Notes under the pieces: model-generated
The model's input: only the letters and a program-made list of their open reading frames with translations
The model's database searches: none
Told to the model about the DNA's origin: nothing
Made by a program: the position numbers and the translations under genes
DNA from: Planctomycetota bacterium
GTDB taxonomy: Bacteria > Planctomycetota > Planctomycetia > Planctomycetales > Planctomycetaceae
Direction of reading: 5' to 3'
DNA length: 63,944 nt
Assembly: GCA_023417655.1 (NCBI GenBank)
Contig: JAEZFD010000018.1
Span: forward strand, 1 to 63,944
Part shown: positions 37,140 to 46,301 of the stretch, piece after piece
Numbering within the stretch: the stretch's first letter is position 1
Layout: each line of letters opens with the position of its first letter

Positions 37140-37721
37140 TTAGAGCTTGAGGAAGTTCTTTAGCAGCTCTGTTCCATAAGGGGACAGGAAGCTTTCGGGG
37201 TGGAACTGGACGCCGTGCACGGGATAGTCCCGGTGGCGAAGTCCCATCAGCTCAACGGGCTGTCCCGGCTCGCGGACCCAGGCGGAAGGAATTAACTCCG
37301 GCGGGAGTGTCTCTTCTGGAACGATCAAGCTGTGGTAACGGGTGCAGCTCATTGGGCTCGGCAGTCCTTGAAAGACACCCTGTCCGTCATGTTCCACGTC
37401 GGACACCTTGCCGTGCATCATGCGGGGAGCGCGAACGACTTTCGCTCCGTAAACCTCGCCGATCGACTGGTGTCCGAGACAGACTCCTAGAACTGGGAGT
37501 TTTGGTCCGAAGTGTTCGATGACCGCTTTTGACAGCCCTGCTTCTGAGGGACTGCAGGGGCCGGGCGAAACAATGATTCGCTCAGGGCGTAGTTCTTCGA
37601 TCTCTTCCAGTGTCACCTGGTCGTTTCGGCGGACCTCAATTTTCAGGCGGGGGTCCAGTTCGCCGAACCGCTGCACGAGGTTGTAGGTGAATGAGTCGTA
37701 GTTATCGAGGACGAAGATCAT
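37140..37721 (-). CDS. Anthranilate/aminodeoxychorismate synthase glutamine amidotransferase subunit
   Basis: A 193-residue class I glutamine amidotransferase that supplies ammonia to chorismate-using enzymes (TrpG or PabA, not told apart by sequence). It starts with the typical MIFVLDNYDSFTYNLVQ, has the oxyanion VSPGPCSPSEAG, the catalytic nucleophile in GVCLGHQSIGE and the His/Glu pair in VQFHPESFLSPYG. No TrpE/PabB partner is encoded next to it, so it may serve both pathways. It follows the zinc-binding-like small protein gene on the same strand by 85 bases. Confidence 0.92.
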   Translation of the reverse strand: MIFVLDNYDSFTYNLVQRFGELDPRLKIEVRRNDQVTLEEIEELRPERIIVSPGPCSPSEAGLSKAVIEHFGPKLPVLGVCLGHQSIGEVYGAKVVRAPRMMHGKVSDVEHDGQGVFQGLPSPMSCTRYHSLIVPEETLPPELIPSAWVREPGQPVELMGLRHRDYPVHGVQFHPESFLSPYGTELLKNFLKL

Positions 37722-37806
37722 GATAGACAGATCTCAGGATGTTGAGCGGTGTTGTTCTGAGCCGTGTTGTTCTGGAGAGACCCGGGTCGAGTGAACTGGT
37801 TCTGGT

Positions 37807-38235
37807 TCAGTGTTCGTTTGTGCGATTTCTGATGATGCCGGCCGATGATTCGAAATAACGTCTTTGTCGTATTTCCCGCTTCGGAGATTCTTCGATCTGT
37901 GACTGCTGTAGGTCGAGCAGGTTCGCTTGGCAGAGTCGGCACCCGATCTCGTTCAGGTGGAATTGAATGTAGTCTGTTTCGCGGGGGGAAGTGATTTTTA
38001 GCAGAAGTCGCCCCAGTTCTGCGCGGCTGGGACAGCTAAGACGATGTCTTCGCCAGATGTCTCCGACAGAATGTCCTCCCTGATCGCGCTCTCGAATCAG
38101 GGCCGCCAACTGAACTAAAAGTTCCGGCTGCGAACGCATCCGCTGTTCCAGTTGCGACGCCTCTTCTACGGGCAGCATCTCGTCGAGATAAGCCAGCAAT
38201 TGCGTCGAATTGGCAGTTGCTTCAGGATCGCTCAT
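37807..38235 (-). CDS. Small Cys/His protein, anti-sigma-like
   Basis: A 142-residue protein; ATG 38235 chosen over a TTG 51 bases upstream. It begins with acidic, helix-forming sequence (LLAYLDEMLPVEEASQLEQRM) like the N-terminus of anti-sigma factors, and contains a cysteine in RLSCPSRAELGRLLL and a later H-LNEIG-C-RL-C, i.e. H-x5-C-x2-C. This resembles the zinc-binding anti-sigma motif (H-x3-C-x2-C) with altered spacing. No membrane segment is seen. Function unknown; a soluble regulator of a sigma factor encoded elsewhere is one possibility. Confidence 0.55.
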   Translation of the reverse strand: MSDPEATANSTQLLAYLDEMLPVEEASQLEQRMRSQPELLVQLAALIRERDQGGHSVGDIWRRHRLSCPSRAELGRLLLKITSPRETDYIQFHLNEIGCRLCQANLLDLQQSQIEESPKREIRQRRYFESSAGIIRNRTNEH

Positions 38236-38718
38236 CGAGGGGATACTCGGTCGACATGTCCGAAAGTTCTTGAATTGAGAGGACAAATTACGTCAACGAA
38301 TTGAATGCTGCCGATGCGAACGCAGGTCTCACCATGGTTTGATCCGCTTCCGCTCCGAATCCGAGACCGTCCTCGCCGAACCGGATTCTGTGATATCGAC
38401 AGAGGTTGCGAGCCTGCAAATAGCTCTGTAGCATAGCACCAGCCGGGCATCAGTAGTATGACGGCGGAGCCTTTCAACGCCTCCGCGGATGGAACTTGCT
38501 CTCCGATTTCTCAAAATCGCAGACCAGAACCGGTTTGCAGAGAACCAGGGTGGCCCCCGATCTCCGCAGAATTTCGAGACAACCCGCACTCGCTGCGGAA
38601 ATTGATCCAGTTAATCAGAGTTCCATCGGGTCACTTTGAGGATGTCGTCACAACAGACTTCATCGCAAAGTGACACCAGCGACAAAATTCAGCGACAAAG
38701 AATTCAAAGGGACTGAAC
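38236..38718. other. Divergent gap before transketolase
   Basis: About 480 bases between divergent genes. No gene is supported and no convincing promoter pair or U-tailed hairpin was found. Confidence 0.4.
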
Positions 38719-39549
38719 GTGCCTGACTTGAGCATCGACCAGTTAAAAGCCAAGGCTCTTGAAATCCGTAAGGATATCATCCGGATGACGACCGCTGCTG
38801 GCAGCGGTCACCCGACCAGCAGCCTGTCGGCAACAGATGTCGTGACGGCCCTGTATTTTGGCGGCTTTCTGAAGGTGGATCCCAAGAATCCATCGGATCC
38901 AAAGCGTGACCGCTTCATTCTCAGCAAGGGACACGCCTGCCCCGTGCTGTACGCTGCCATGGCTCACGTCGGTTACTTCCCGATTGAAGAAACCATGACT
39001 CTGCGCAAGCTGGGCAGCCCATACGAAGGCCACCCGAACGTCCGCCGTCTGAAGGGGATCGAAGCATCCACCGGATCGCTGGGACAGGGACTGTCGATTG
39101 GTCTCGGCCATGCACTCAATGCCCGTCTCGATAAGTCAGATTACAACGTCTACGTCATGACCGGCGACGGCGAAATGGGTGAAGGGCAGGTCTGGGAAGC
39201 TGTTGCCGCCGCTGAAAAATACCGCGTTGGCAACCTGACTCTGATCATCGATCAGAACGGGTATCAGCAGACCGGAGCCACCAAAGACGTGTTGAACATG
39301 CTGGAGTTCCAGCCAAAGCTCGAAGCATTCGGCTGGTCAGTTCAGACGATCAACGGCAACAACATGGAAGAAGTCGTCGCCGCGCTGAAGAAATCAGCTC
39401 AGGTGACAGACCGTCCGAAAGCGATTGTCTCCCGGACTCAAAAGGGCTTCGGCGTTCTGCCGCTGCTCGAAAAAGAAGGCGATCTGAATTACCACGGCAA
39501 GCCGTTCTCCAAAGAACTGGCAGAGAAGGCCCTGGCATTCCTCGGCTAA
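38719..39549 (+). CDS. Transketolase, N-terminal (ThDP-binding) subunit
   Basis: First of two genes that together make a split transketolase, the non-oxidative pentose-phosphate enzyme that moves two-carbon units between sugar phosphates. This 276-residue half binds thiamine diphosphate: AAGSGHPTSSLS, LSKGHACPVLYAAM, HPNVRRLKGIEASTGSLGQGLS, and the cofactor motif MTGDGEMGEGQVWEA ... DQNGYQQTG. GTG start with AGGGA ahead. The second half follows 192 bases later. Split forms are common in planctomycetes and archaea and are normal, not broken genes. Confidence 0.93.
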   Translation: MPDLSIDQLKAKALEIRKDIIRMTTAAGSGHPTSSLSATDVVTALYFGGFLKVDPKNPSDPKRDRFILSKGHACPVLYAAMAHVGYFPIEETMTLRKLGSPYEGHPNVRRLKGIEASTGSLGQGLSIGLGHALNARLDKSDYNVYVMTGDGEMGEGQVWEAVAAAEKYRVGNLTLIIDQNGYQQTGATKDVLNMLEFQPKLEAFGWSVQTINGNNMEEVVAALKKSAQVTDRPKAIVSRTQKGFGVLPLLEKEGDLNYHGKPFSKELAEKALAFLG

Positions 39550-39741
39550 TCAGGGCAGGCGTCTGTCGGGAAAAGCGACTGGGTTTTCAGACGTTTTCTC
39601 CGGGCAGGGTGCCACTCGTTCTGTGACGCAAATTGTCGGGGCCAGCCGGTCCCGATCCGGATGAGAAGACAAGTAGGCTGGACTGAGCAATGGCCGGCCC
39701 GATTTCGAGACAAATTTTACAGCGGTAAACAGGATCACCTT

Positions 39742-40710
39742 ATGTATCTCGGCGAATATAGCGGCTTAAAACTGGGGCCCGCCACCCGTGACGCCTTTGG
39801 GGAAGCACTGAAGGAATTCGGCGCCAAGAATCCGGCAGTCGTGACCGTGGACGGCGACGTCGGCAACTCCACCCGGACCGAAGTGTTCGCACTGGCATTT
39901 CCAGAGCGTGCATTCAACGTGGGGATTGCGGAAGCAAACATGGTCAGCGTCGCTGGTGGTTTGGCAACATCTGGGAAGATCCCCGTCGTGGCCAGCTTTG
40001 CCTGCTTCCTGATGGACAACGCGTTTGACCAGATTCGGATGTCGGTTGCGTTCCCGAACCAGAACGTCAAACTCGTCGGCACCCATGCGGGGATTTCGAT
40101 CGGCGAAGACGGTCCTTCCCAGATGGGGATCGAGGACGTCGCTCTGGCCTGCTCCCTGCCAAACCTGATCGTTGTTGTCCCATCCGATGCTGTCTGTACC
40201 ACTGCAGCAACCAACGCCGTCCTGGCTCACAACGGCCCTGCCTATCTTCGCGTCGGCCGCGGTAAGGTCGCGACTGTTTACCAGAATGGAATCGATTTCC
40301 AACTCGGAAAAGCGATTCAGCTGCGGGATGGAAGAGACGCCACCATCATCGCCAATGGCCTGATGGTTCCGGGTGCTCTCGATGCTGCCAAGAAGCTCGA
40401 AGAAGCCGGACTGTCGGTTCGCGTGCTGGATATGCACACCATTAAGCCTTTGGATGTCGAAGCAATTGCGAAGGCAGCCAAAGAGACAGGTGCCATTGTT
40501 GTCGCTGAAGAGCACCTGCACCACGGGGGGCTCGGCTCGGTCGTGGCTCAGGCTGTCTGCCAGACCACGCCGGTCCCAATGGAGTATGTGGACGTTGGGG
40601 ATCGCTATGCAGAAAGCGGTGATCCACAGGGTCTGCTCGACAAGTACGGCCTGACCGCAGATGCCGTCGCGTCGGCAGTCCAGAAGGCAGTCAGCCGCAA
40701 GGCAAAGTAG
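39742..40710 (+). CDS. Transketolase, C-terminal subunit
   Basis: The pyrimidine-binding and C-terminal half of the split transketolase, 322 residues from ATG 39742 (AGGA eight bases ahead; an in-frame upstream ATG at 39661 is unlikely). Motifs: VTVDGDVGNSTRTEVF, the catalytic glutamate in VGIAEANMVSVAGGLA, THAGISIGEDGPSQMGIED, and the C-terminal domain start VRVLDMHTIKPLD. Together with the N-terminal subunit it should form the active enzyme. A strong terminator closes the pair. Confidence 0.93.
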   Translation: MYLGEYSGLKLGPATRDAFGEALKEFGAKNPAVVTVDGDVGNSTRTEVFALAFPERAFNVGIAEANMVSVAGGLATSGKIPVVASFACFLMDNAFDQIRMSVAFPNQNVKLVGTHAGISIGEDGPSQMGIEDVALACSLPNLIVVVPSDAVCTTAATNAVLAHNGPAYLRVGRGKVATVYQNGIDFQLGKAIQLRDGRDATIIANGLMVPGALDAAKKLEEAGLSVRVLDMHTIKPLDVEAIAKAAKETGAIVVAEEHLHHGGLGSVVAQAVCQTTPVPMEYVDVGDRYAESGDPQGLLDKYGLTADAVASAVQKAVSRKAK

Positions 40711-40716
40711 TTTTCC

Positions 40717-40756
40717 GAAGAACCCGGCCGCCCATCAGGCGGCCGGGTTCTTCTTT
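40717..40756 (+). terminator. Strong terminator after transketolase
   Basis: Perfect 16-base inverted repeat (40717-40732 with 40738-40753; arm gaagaacccggccgcc), five-base loop, then TTTAG. The next 300 bases up to 41062 contain nothing recognisable. Confidence 0.85.
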
Positions 40757-41062
40757 AGACATTTCGTCAGAGTTATCGTTGTCAGGCAGTGTCTGCGGTG
40801 ATTTATGTTTCCGGCTCAGGTTTGTCAGGCGAAGTGCCGAATGCAAAACTGAGGCAGAACTGTCGAACGGATTCCGCAGGAATCATGGGTCGCCCAGAGT
40901 TGCTGAAGGCGTGATCCTCGGTTGATCAGGGGATCAGAAGACGGGATTCCCTTTCCGAGGGAGGGAGTCCATCACGGTAACCCATCACGTTGAAGTCTGT
41001 TTTTCCGGCGTGCATGACTTGCCGCTGGAGTCGCGAACGCTGGTAACAACGTATAGGCAACA

Positions 41063-42040
41063 GTGGCCCGTTTCCGAACCTTCAGGAACACCGATCCACC
41101 GCATCTGCTCAGGCTTTTCAAGCAAGCGGGACCGGGCAGGGCCTTTGCTAATCCAGAGTCTACGCACGCGCTCGAACTTTCTGTCTTCGGGCTCCCTTAT
41201 TTCGATCCGGCGGGGATGATCATCGCCGAAGATGAAGGGGAGGTCATCGGCTTCGCTCATGGCGGATTTGGCTTTCTGCCGACGCTGGATGCACTCGATT
41301 ATTCCCAAGGCGTCATCTGCTGCATCCTGGTCGACCAGGAACATCAGCATCAGGGGATTGGCCGAGAACTGATTCAGCGACTCGAGGGGTATCTGACCTC
41401 GCGCGGTGCGACTTCGATTCAGGCGGGCCAATCACGGGGGCACGACCCCTTCTATTTTGGAATCTATGGCGGTGCTCGTCCCAGTGGTTTTCCGCTTTCT
41501 GATGCGAAGGCCGACCCCTTCTTCCGCTCACTTGGGTATCGTCCCGTGCAGCGGATCCCCGTCTTTCAACGGGATTTGACGGATCACCGTGATCCGATGA
41601 ATTATCGCCTGATGGCCCTTCGTCGTCAGACAGAGCTTGTCGTTTCTGATCAGCCTGAGAATCCGACTTGGTGGTGGTTCTGTCGCTTTGGAAACATCGA
41701 ATCGATGCTCTTCCGACTAATCGAGCGTAAGACGGGTGCACCCGTGGCCAACATGACGGTGGTCGGGCTCGATCACTACATTCAGGCCTGGCAGGAACGT
41801 GCCATTGGTCTCGTCGATATTTATGTCGAAGAACCATTCCGGGCACGAGGGTTTGGTCAGACGCTCATTGTCGAGGCAATCCGCCGCCTGCGGACGGAAA
41901 TGATCACCCGTGCTGAGGTCCATATTCCGGAAAGTTATTCGGGGGCAGTCGGTGCTGCGATGGCTGCGGGGTTCAAACAAGTCGACTGCGGAATCGTTTA
42001 CGCCCGCGAAAGTGATGCCCCAACGCCAACCGCTGAGTAA
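41063..42040 (+). CDS. Tandem GNAT N-acetyltransferase
   Basis: A 325-residue protein with two acetyltransferase-like halves. The first contains the acetyl-CoA loop in VDQEHQHQGIGREL (about residue 95-108) and the segment SRGHDPFYFGIYGG; the second contains VEEPFRARGFGQTL (about residue 253-266). The halves are linked near residue 170-190. GTG start. Substrate unknown; such tandem proteins usually modify small amines or peptides. A hairpin at 42131-42149 follows, without a good U-run. Confidence 0.82.
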   Translation: MARFRTFRNTDPPHLLRLFKQAGPGRAFANPESTHALELSVFGLPYFDPAGMIIAEDEGEVIGFAHGGFGFLPTLDALDYSQGVICCILVDQEHQHQGIGRELIQRLEGYLTSRGATSIQAGQSRGHDPFYFGIYGGARPSGFPLSDAKADPFFRSLGYRPVQRIPVFQRDLTDHRDPMNYRLMALRRQTELVVSDQPENPTWWWFCRFGNIESMLFRLIERKTGAPVANMTVVGLDHYIQAWQERAIGLVDIYVEEPFRARGFGQTLIVEAIRRLRTEMITRAEVHIPESYSGAVGAAMAAGFKQVDCGIVYARESDAPTPTAE

Positions 42041-42270
42041 GTCGCATCGCGATGACGCCCGTGATGTGCTTCGTAGAATCAGAAGTCTTGCGGAATCTCG
42101 GGCGAGATTGCTTTCGCTGGTGTCTGAAAAAGGGCTCTTGAAGAGCCCCTTGACTCAAGCGGAATTTTTAGACCGTTTGAGCGTATTGATCTGCCGCTTC
42201 TGCCGCGAGGAACTGAGTCTTACATCAATCCGGATGCGCGCTGTGCCAGCAGTCGAGAGAGCATACTTCC

Positions 42271-42774
42271 CTAGAGAAGGTTCAGTTTCTTCGGTCGCGT
42301 AGACGGCGGTCGACAGCAATTGTCGCACAGGCCATAGACCTCGGTGCGATGGCCTTCAATGCGAAAGCCATGATCCCGGGCGACCTCTTCCAATAGTTCG
42401 ATGATGTGATTGTTGTGAAACTCGATGAGTGTCCCGCACCGATTGCAGATCAGGTGATCGTGCTGGGGATACCCATAATCGTGTTCGTAAAGATCACGGT
42501 CATCCTGCCGGGCGATTTTCCGGATCAGGCCTGCTTCCTCAAGGTGCTTGAGTGAGCGATAGATCGTGGACCGGCTGACGCGATTCTTGTCGTTGCGTCT
42601 GGCAAGGCGCTGGATCAACTGTTCAGCATCAAAGTGGTCGTGTGAGGCGAAGACTTCGTCCACGATGATCGCGCGCTCGCGCGTCATGCGTAAACCTTTT
42701 GTTGCAAGAAACTCGCGGTACTTCTCCGCGGGTGACACAGCAACTGTGACTGTCTCCAGATCCAACTCCGCCAC
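42271..42774 (-). CDS. Second Fur-family regulator
   Basis: A 167-residue Fur/PerR/Zur-type repressor. GTG 42774 is chosen as start because AGAGG lies eight bases ahead; an upstream in-frame start at 42828 is less supported. DNA-binding half: LRMTRERAIIVDEVFAS and SRSTIYRSLKHLEEAGLIRK. Metal half: YPQHDHLICNRCGTLIEF and CDNCCRPPS. The metal sensed is not clear. A tandem 13-base repeat lies about 95 bases upstream of the start. It differs clearly from the other Fur-family protein at 24 kb, so two metal or stress sensors act in this organism. Confidence 0.9.
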   Translation of the reverse strand: MAELDLETVTVAVSPAEKYREFLATKGLRMTRERAIIVDEVFASHDHFDAEQLIQRLARRNDKNRVSRSTIYRSLKHLEEAGLIRKIARQDDRDLYEHDYGYPQHDHLICNRCGTLIEFHNNHIIELLEEVARDHGFRIEGHRTEVYGLCDNCCRPPSTRPKKLNLL

Positions 42775-42867
42775 GATGCAACCTCTCTCAGGGGGCAACA
42801 CCCCGAACCTGCCTCGCCGCACCTGCAATTCAAAACGAAATGCCTAAGGTGCAGCAGGCTTTGACTA

Positions 42868-42893
42868 ATGAGGGACCCACATGAGGGATCCAC
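42868..42893 (-). repeat. Tandem 13-base repeat upstream of second fur
   Basis: Two direct copies, atgagggacccac and atgagggatccac, differing at one base. The first has a GGGACCC and the second a GGGATCC core, each nearly self-complementary. Position upstream of the second fur gene suggests a possible regulator site, unproven. Confidence 0.4.
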
Positions 42894-42935
42894 GCCTGAA
42901 ACGGGATCCCGTGGAAAGAGGTCTCGGCAGAGGTT

Positions 42936-43310
42936 TCAGTCAGACAAGATGCCCAACATCCGTTCGATCGCCGCATCCAGCTTTTCCGGGGTTTCGTAGG
43001 TCCCGTCCTGAATTTCGCGTCGAATCCGTTCAAGACGCTGAGCCCGCGTTTCCCCTTCACCAGGGTGCTGAGATGGCACATCCGGTCGGCGTGGCGCAGA
43101 AGGCTGAGAATTCCGGGATGACTTCATTGCTGCCTCGGAAGGCAGGGCACTCCCGTCGCCGCCCCGCACAGGGCCAAACTCCAACGGCAGTTTCTGCTGG
43201 TGATTGTAGACCACTCGGTTGGTAAGAAACAATCCGGGTTTGAAATTACCGTGGATCGTTGCCGAATGTTCAGAGCTGTTGATTCGATTGGTAAAATGAT
43301 TGGGTCGCAT
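42936..43310 (-). CDS. FlgM-like anti-sigma factor
   Basis: A protein of about 124 residues whose last 33 residues (RLERIRREIQDGTYETPEKL and the following helix) match the sigma-binding end of FlgM, the inhibitor of the flagellar sigma factor. The N-terminal part is low in recognisable features. The start is uncertain: ATG 43310 is used, but ATG 43127 (with GAGG close ahead) would give a 63-residue form and a GTG at 43349 a slightly longer one. No flagellar gene lies nearby; an ECF sigma/anti-sigma pair lies just upstream on the same strand. Confidence 0.68.
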   Translation of the reverse strand: MRPNHFTNRINSSEHSATIHGNFKPGLFLTNRVVYNHQQKLPLEFGPVRGGDGSALPSEAAMKSSRNSQPSAPRRPDVPSQHPGEGETRAQRLERIRREIQDGTYETPEKLDAAIERMLGILSD

Positions 43311-43533
43311 GGAGAAAGCTCCGGCGACCGTCCTGGTGCGTTTCAACACGCAACGATCTGCTGCGTGGCATCCTGCTGGGAAAAGTTAAGCGATTCCGCC
43401 TTTGAATCGCTGATTTTGTACAATTGTTATCGACTCAATTTGTTCGCTAGCTCCACAGAAAACAGACACCTCACGCAGATTTTTCGTTGAGGTGAGAGTG
43501 GATTTCAGTGAAAAGTGCTTAAATTCAAATGGG

Positions 43534-44232
43534 TTATGTAATGTCAGTGCTCGCAGGGAGGGCGTAATTCGTCTGATCACCGGGTTCTTCTGTCGTCAGA
43601 GGGCGGACCGTATGGCGGAGTTCTTCTCCGAATGGGCGCAGCTGCTGCTCCCACGATTGAATCCAGCTCCCCGTTGATTGCGTCGCTGATCCAGTATCAG
43701 GGGATTCCAAAGGAGTGAGTGCAGAGGCGACCGAGCCCGTCAGTCCAGAAGCTGCATCCGCGACCCAGCTGACATACAGTACCCCGAGCTGCTGGTAGCC
43801 GGCCTCGTGTTCAGCAATCGGCGTGGTCTGTGCAGCAACCACTGGTGTAGACAGTTCTTGCGGCTGCGTTGCTTGGTGTCCTTTCGGAAAGTAAGCAAAC
43901 CATGTCAGGGCAATGGTGAGTCCGACTACGAGAAGTCCGCCCGGCAATCCGGTGAGGACCCTGCTTACACCCCGGATTCGCTGCCGCCGCGTCGCGACGG
44001 TGGCCGTCCTGCCTTGTGGTAGGGAATTCTCGATGACTTGATCCACGAAGTCGACGGCGTGCGTAGTGTTCTTCCATTGGCTGATCGCACTGTCAAGCAG
44101 CGTGAATTCATCCCAGGCGTCGTAGCACCCGGATTGCTGGCAGGTCATGCCATGCTCGCGAAGGCTCGCAGAGATCGGATGTCGCTCTTCGATGACCGAA
44201 GCCAAGCCGCGTTGAAATTCTTCGCAGTTCAT
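43534..44232 (-). CDS. Putative membrane anti-sigma factor
   Basis: A 232-residue protein with one membrane helix near residues 97-114 (GGLLVVGLTIALTWFAYF). The cytoplasmic N-terminus has cysteines and a histidine in an anti-sigma-like order (NCEEF ... REHGMTCQQSGCYDAWDE, H-x3-C-x4-C). The part beyond the membrane is Thr/Ser/Gln-rich with no known domain. It starts 14 bases after the stop codon of the ECF sigma gene on the same strand, the usual arrangement for a sigma and its inhibitor. The signal it answers to is unknown. Confidence 0.68.
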   Translation of the reverse strand: MNCEEFQRGLASVIEERHPISASLREHGMTCQQSGCYDAWDEFTLLDSAISQWKNTTHAVDFVDQVIENSLPQGRTATVATRRQRIRGVSRVLTGLPGGLLVVGLTIALTWFAYFPKGHQATQPQELSTPVVAAQTTPIAEHEAGYQQLGVLYVSWVADAASGLTGSVASALTPLESPDTGSATQSTGSWIQSWEQQLRPFGEELRHTVRPLTTEEPGDQTNYALPASTDIT

Positions 44233-44246
44233 GGGAATTGCCTGTT

Positions 44247-44798
44247 TCAGATGGCGGAATTCTCTGGGTTCGGGTCCAACCCCCGGTCACGAAGACGCTC
44301 GGCCAGCAGTTTTCGACTTCGATGCAGCCAGGTTTTGATTGTCCCGGCGGGCACCTGCATGAATTCGGAAATTTCGATGATGCTCATTTCCTGCTGATAA
44401 AACAGGACGAAGCAGGTTCGGTGATGATCCTGCAGTATGTTGAGGGCGAGCTGCAGTTCCTCGCCGAGCAGGTTTCCTTCCTGGGGTGAGGTATGGCTCA
44501 CCTGATCCAAGTTGGCCAGGGTTGGACGCTTCGCACGCTTGCTCAGGACCGTTCGACACCGATTGGCGGCGATCTTCATGACCCAGGGAGTCAGCGGCTG
44601 ACTGATATCCCATGAATCAAGATATTTGACGGCTCTGAGAAGCGAGTCCTGTGCGGTGTCCTCCGCGTCCTGGCGGTGGCCCAGCATACGGAAGCACAAA
44701 GCAAACACTTGCTGCTGATAGATTTGAACGAAGGCGCGCAAAGCGTCAGCTTCTCCCGCGAGACAGCGTTTCGCCAGTTGCACGTGATCCTCACCCAC
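44247..44798 (-). CDS. ECF-type RNA polymerase sigma factor
   Basis: A 183-residue extracytoplasmic-function sigma factor. Region 2 is residues about 20-85 (FVQIYQQQVFALCFRMLGHRQDAEDTAQDSLLRAVKYLDSWDI, WVMKIAANRCRTVL); region 4 is residues about 120-175 (LQDHHRTCFVLFYQQEMSIIEIS..MQVPAGTIKTWLHRSRKLLAERLR). There is no region 3, as expected. It is followed by the putative anti-sigma gene and, further on, the FlgM-like gene, suggesting a small regulatory unit. The target promoters are unknown. Confidence 0.92.
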   Translation of the reverse strand: MGEDHVQLAKRCLAGEADALRAFVQIYQQQVFALCFRMLGHRQDAEDTAQDSLLRAVKYLDSWDISQPLTPWVMKIAANRCRTVLSKRAKRPTLANLDQVSHTSPQEGNLLGEELQLALNILQDHHRTCFVLFYQQEMSIIEISEFMQVPAGTIKTWLHRSRKLLAERLRDRGLDPNPENSAI

Positions 44799-44993
44799 AA
44801 GAGTCCGCCCCGATCCTCTGCGAAGAATCTACCCCGGCCGATTTCGATGAGTTTCGGTCGGGAGAATCCTCCTGGCAATTTCGCGAAAACTGCAGTGTTC
44901 CAAGTTCGATGGTGGGCCGTCACTCTGCAAGTCAAATCCTGAGGTGTTGTGCTTGCTGTGCGGACGTTGCGACGGGCCAGGCAATGATCGCGA

Positions 44994-46046
44994 CTAAACT
45001 GCAGGCTGCTGCTGGGTCACACAGTGGATTGCTCCGAGTCCCCAGACGAGATCTGTGCAGTCGATGCCGACCACTCGTCGATCCGGAAACAATGTCTGCA
45101 GTGCCTCAAGTGCGATCTGGTCCTGATTGCAGCGATAAGTCGGGACGAGCACCTTTCCGTTGATGATCAGGAAGTTTGCGTAGCTGGCCGGTAATCGAGT
45201 TTCCTCATGCCAGACGGGATCCGGCATGGGAATGGTGGCGATGTCGAATGGTCGACCGCTGGCGTCTTTCATCATTCGCAGGCGATGGAGGTTCTCCTGC
45301 AGGGGATGAAAGTTATCGTCCGCCCGATCTTCTTCAATGACCGTGACAATTGTCCGCTCGTTGACGAAGCGGGTGATGTCATCCACATGGCCATCGGTGT
45401 CGTCCCCTACAATTCCGTCGCCCAGCCACAGGATTGTCTTCACTCCCAGAAAGTCGCGGAGGCGGGATTCGATCTCCTCGCGAGACAGGTCTGGATTACG
45501 GTTGGGGTTCAGTAGGCATGACTCGGTAGTCAGGAGGACTCCGGCTCCGTTGACGTCAATGGAGCCTCCTTCAAGAATCATTCCCCCTTCAAACAGCGGC
45601 TCATCGAACTCGCGCGCGATTCGGTAAGGGACCTGATTGTCGAGGTCGTACGGCGGGTACTTGTCGCCCCATGCGTTGTAGCCCCACTTCGTCAGAGCCC
45701 GTTCGCGTCCTTGGCCTTCCTCTTTTACGACATAAATCGGACCATGATCGCGGACCCAGGCATCATTCGTCGGATTGTGGTGGAAGGTGATCTGGCTCAG
45801 GGGGACCGAATGCTCTGTCAGCTTCTGCCGAACCCCCACTTCCATTGCTTCGTCAGCGACATTGATTCGGACCAGTTGGGTTTCCGCGATCTCAAACGCG
45901 ATTCTCGCGAAGACGTCCGGGACAGGCTCGAACTTGTCAGGCCAGGAGGCGAGCTTGTGCGGCCAGGAGAGCCAGACAGATTCCTGAGGGCCCCACTCGG
46001 CAGGCATCTGAAAACCCAACTTTGCGGGACTAAGAGGTTGCGGCAT
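44994..46046 (-). CDS. aguA: Agmatine deiminase
   Basis: Hydrolyses agmatine to N-carbamoylputrescine, a step to polyamines. The 350 residues match the family. Signatures of the peptidylarginine-deiminase fold: MPAEWGPQESVWLSWPH at the start, NDAWVRDHGPIYV, FEGGMILEGGSIDVNG, DDTDGHVDDITRFV, and the catalytic cysteine near the end in GAIHCVTQQQP. No carbamoylputrescine hydrolase is encoded beside it. It is divergent from the ribosomal protein operon; the 458-base space between them holds the operon promoter and no gene. Confidence 0.93.
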   Translation of the reverse strand: MPQPLSPAKLGFQMPAEWGPQESVWLSWPHKLASWPDKFEPVPDVFARIAFEIAETQLVRINVADEAMEVGVRQKLTEHSVPLSQITFHHNPTNDAWVRDHGPIYVVKEEGQGRERALTKWGYNAWGDKYPPYDLDNQVPYRIAREFDEPLFEGGMILEGGSIDVNGAGVLLTTESCLLNPNRNPDLSREEIESRLRDFLGVKTILWLGDGIVGDDTDGHVDDITRFVNERTIVTVIEEDRADDNFHPLQENLHRLRMMKDASGRPFDIATIPMPDPVWHEETRLPASYANFLIINGKVLVPTYRCNQDQIALEALQTLFPDRRVVGIDCTDLVWGLGAIHCVTQQQPAV

Positions 46047-46301
46047 ATCCGGGTCTGACTCCTGAAGTCAAAATCGAGCTGGCAGGGAAATCCCCATGGT
46101 CCGACTCGGCCGATGGAGAAAAACAAAATTCTATCCAGAATGGAGACCGACAGGCACGCTGTCCGGAGTGATTTCGTAGGGCGGCCCGCTGGATGGAGGT
46201 CAGAAACCGTCGCGGTGCAAGCCGCTAATCTGGAATATCGCGAGACTTACGCCGTTGGGGACGGGTCAGAAAGATGAGGCAAAATTTCCCATTTCTGTAA
46301 C

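Noticed and set aside
38719..40710. Two transketolase halves as a frameshifted gene
   Set aside because: Each half has its own start and stop with a 192-base spacer and complete domains; this is the known split form.
42018..42302. 94-codon plus-strand open frame after the GNAT gene
   Set aside because: It overlaps the GNAT stop and the end of the convergent fur gene, contains a hairpin that may be the GNAT terminator, and matches no family I know.
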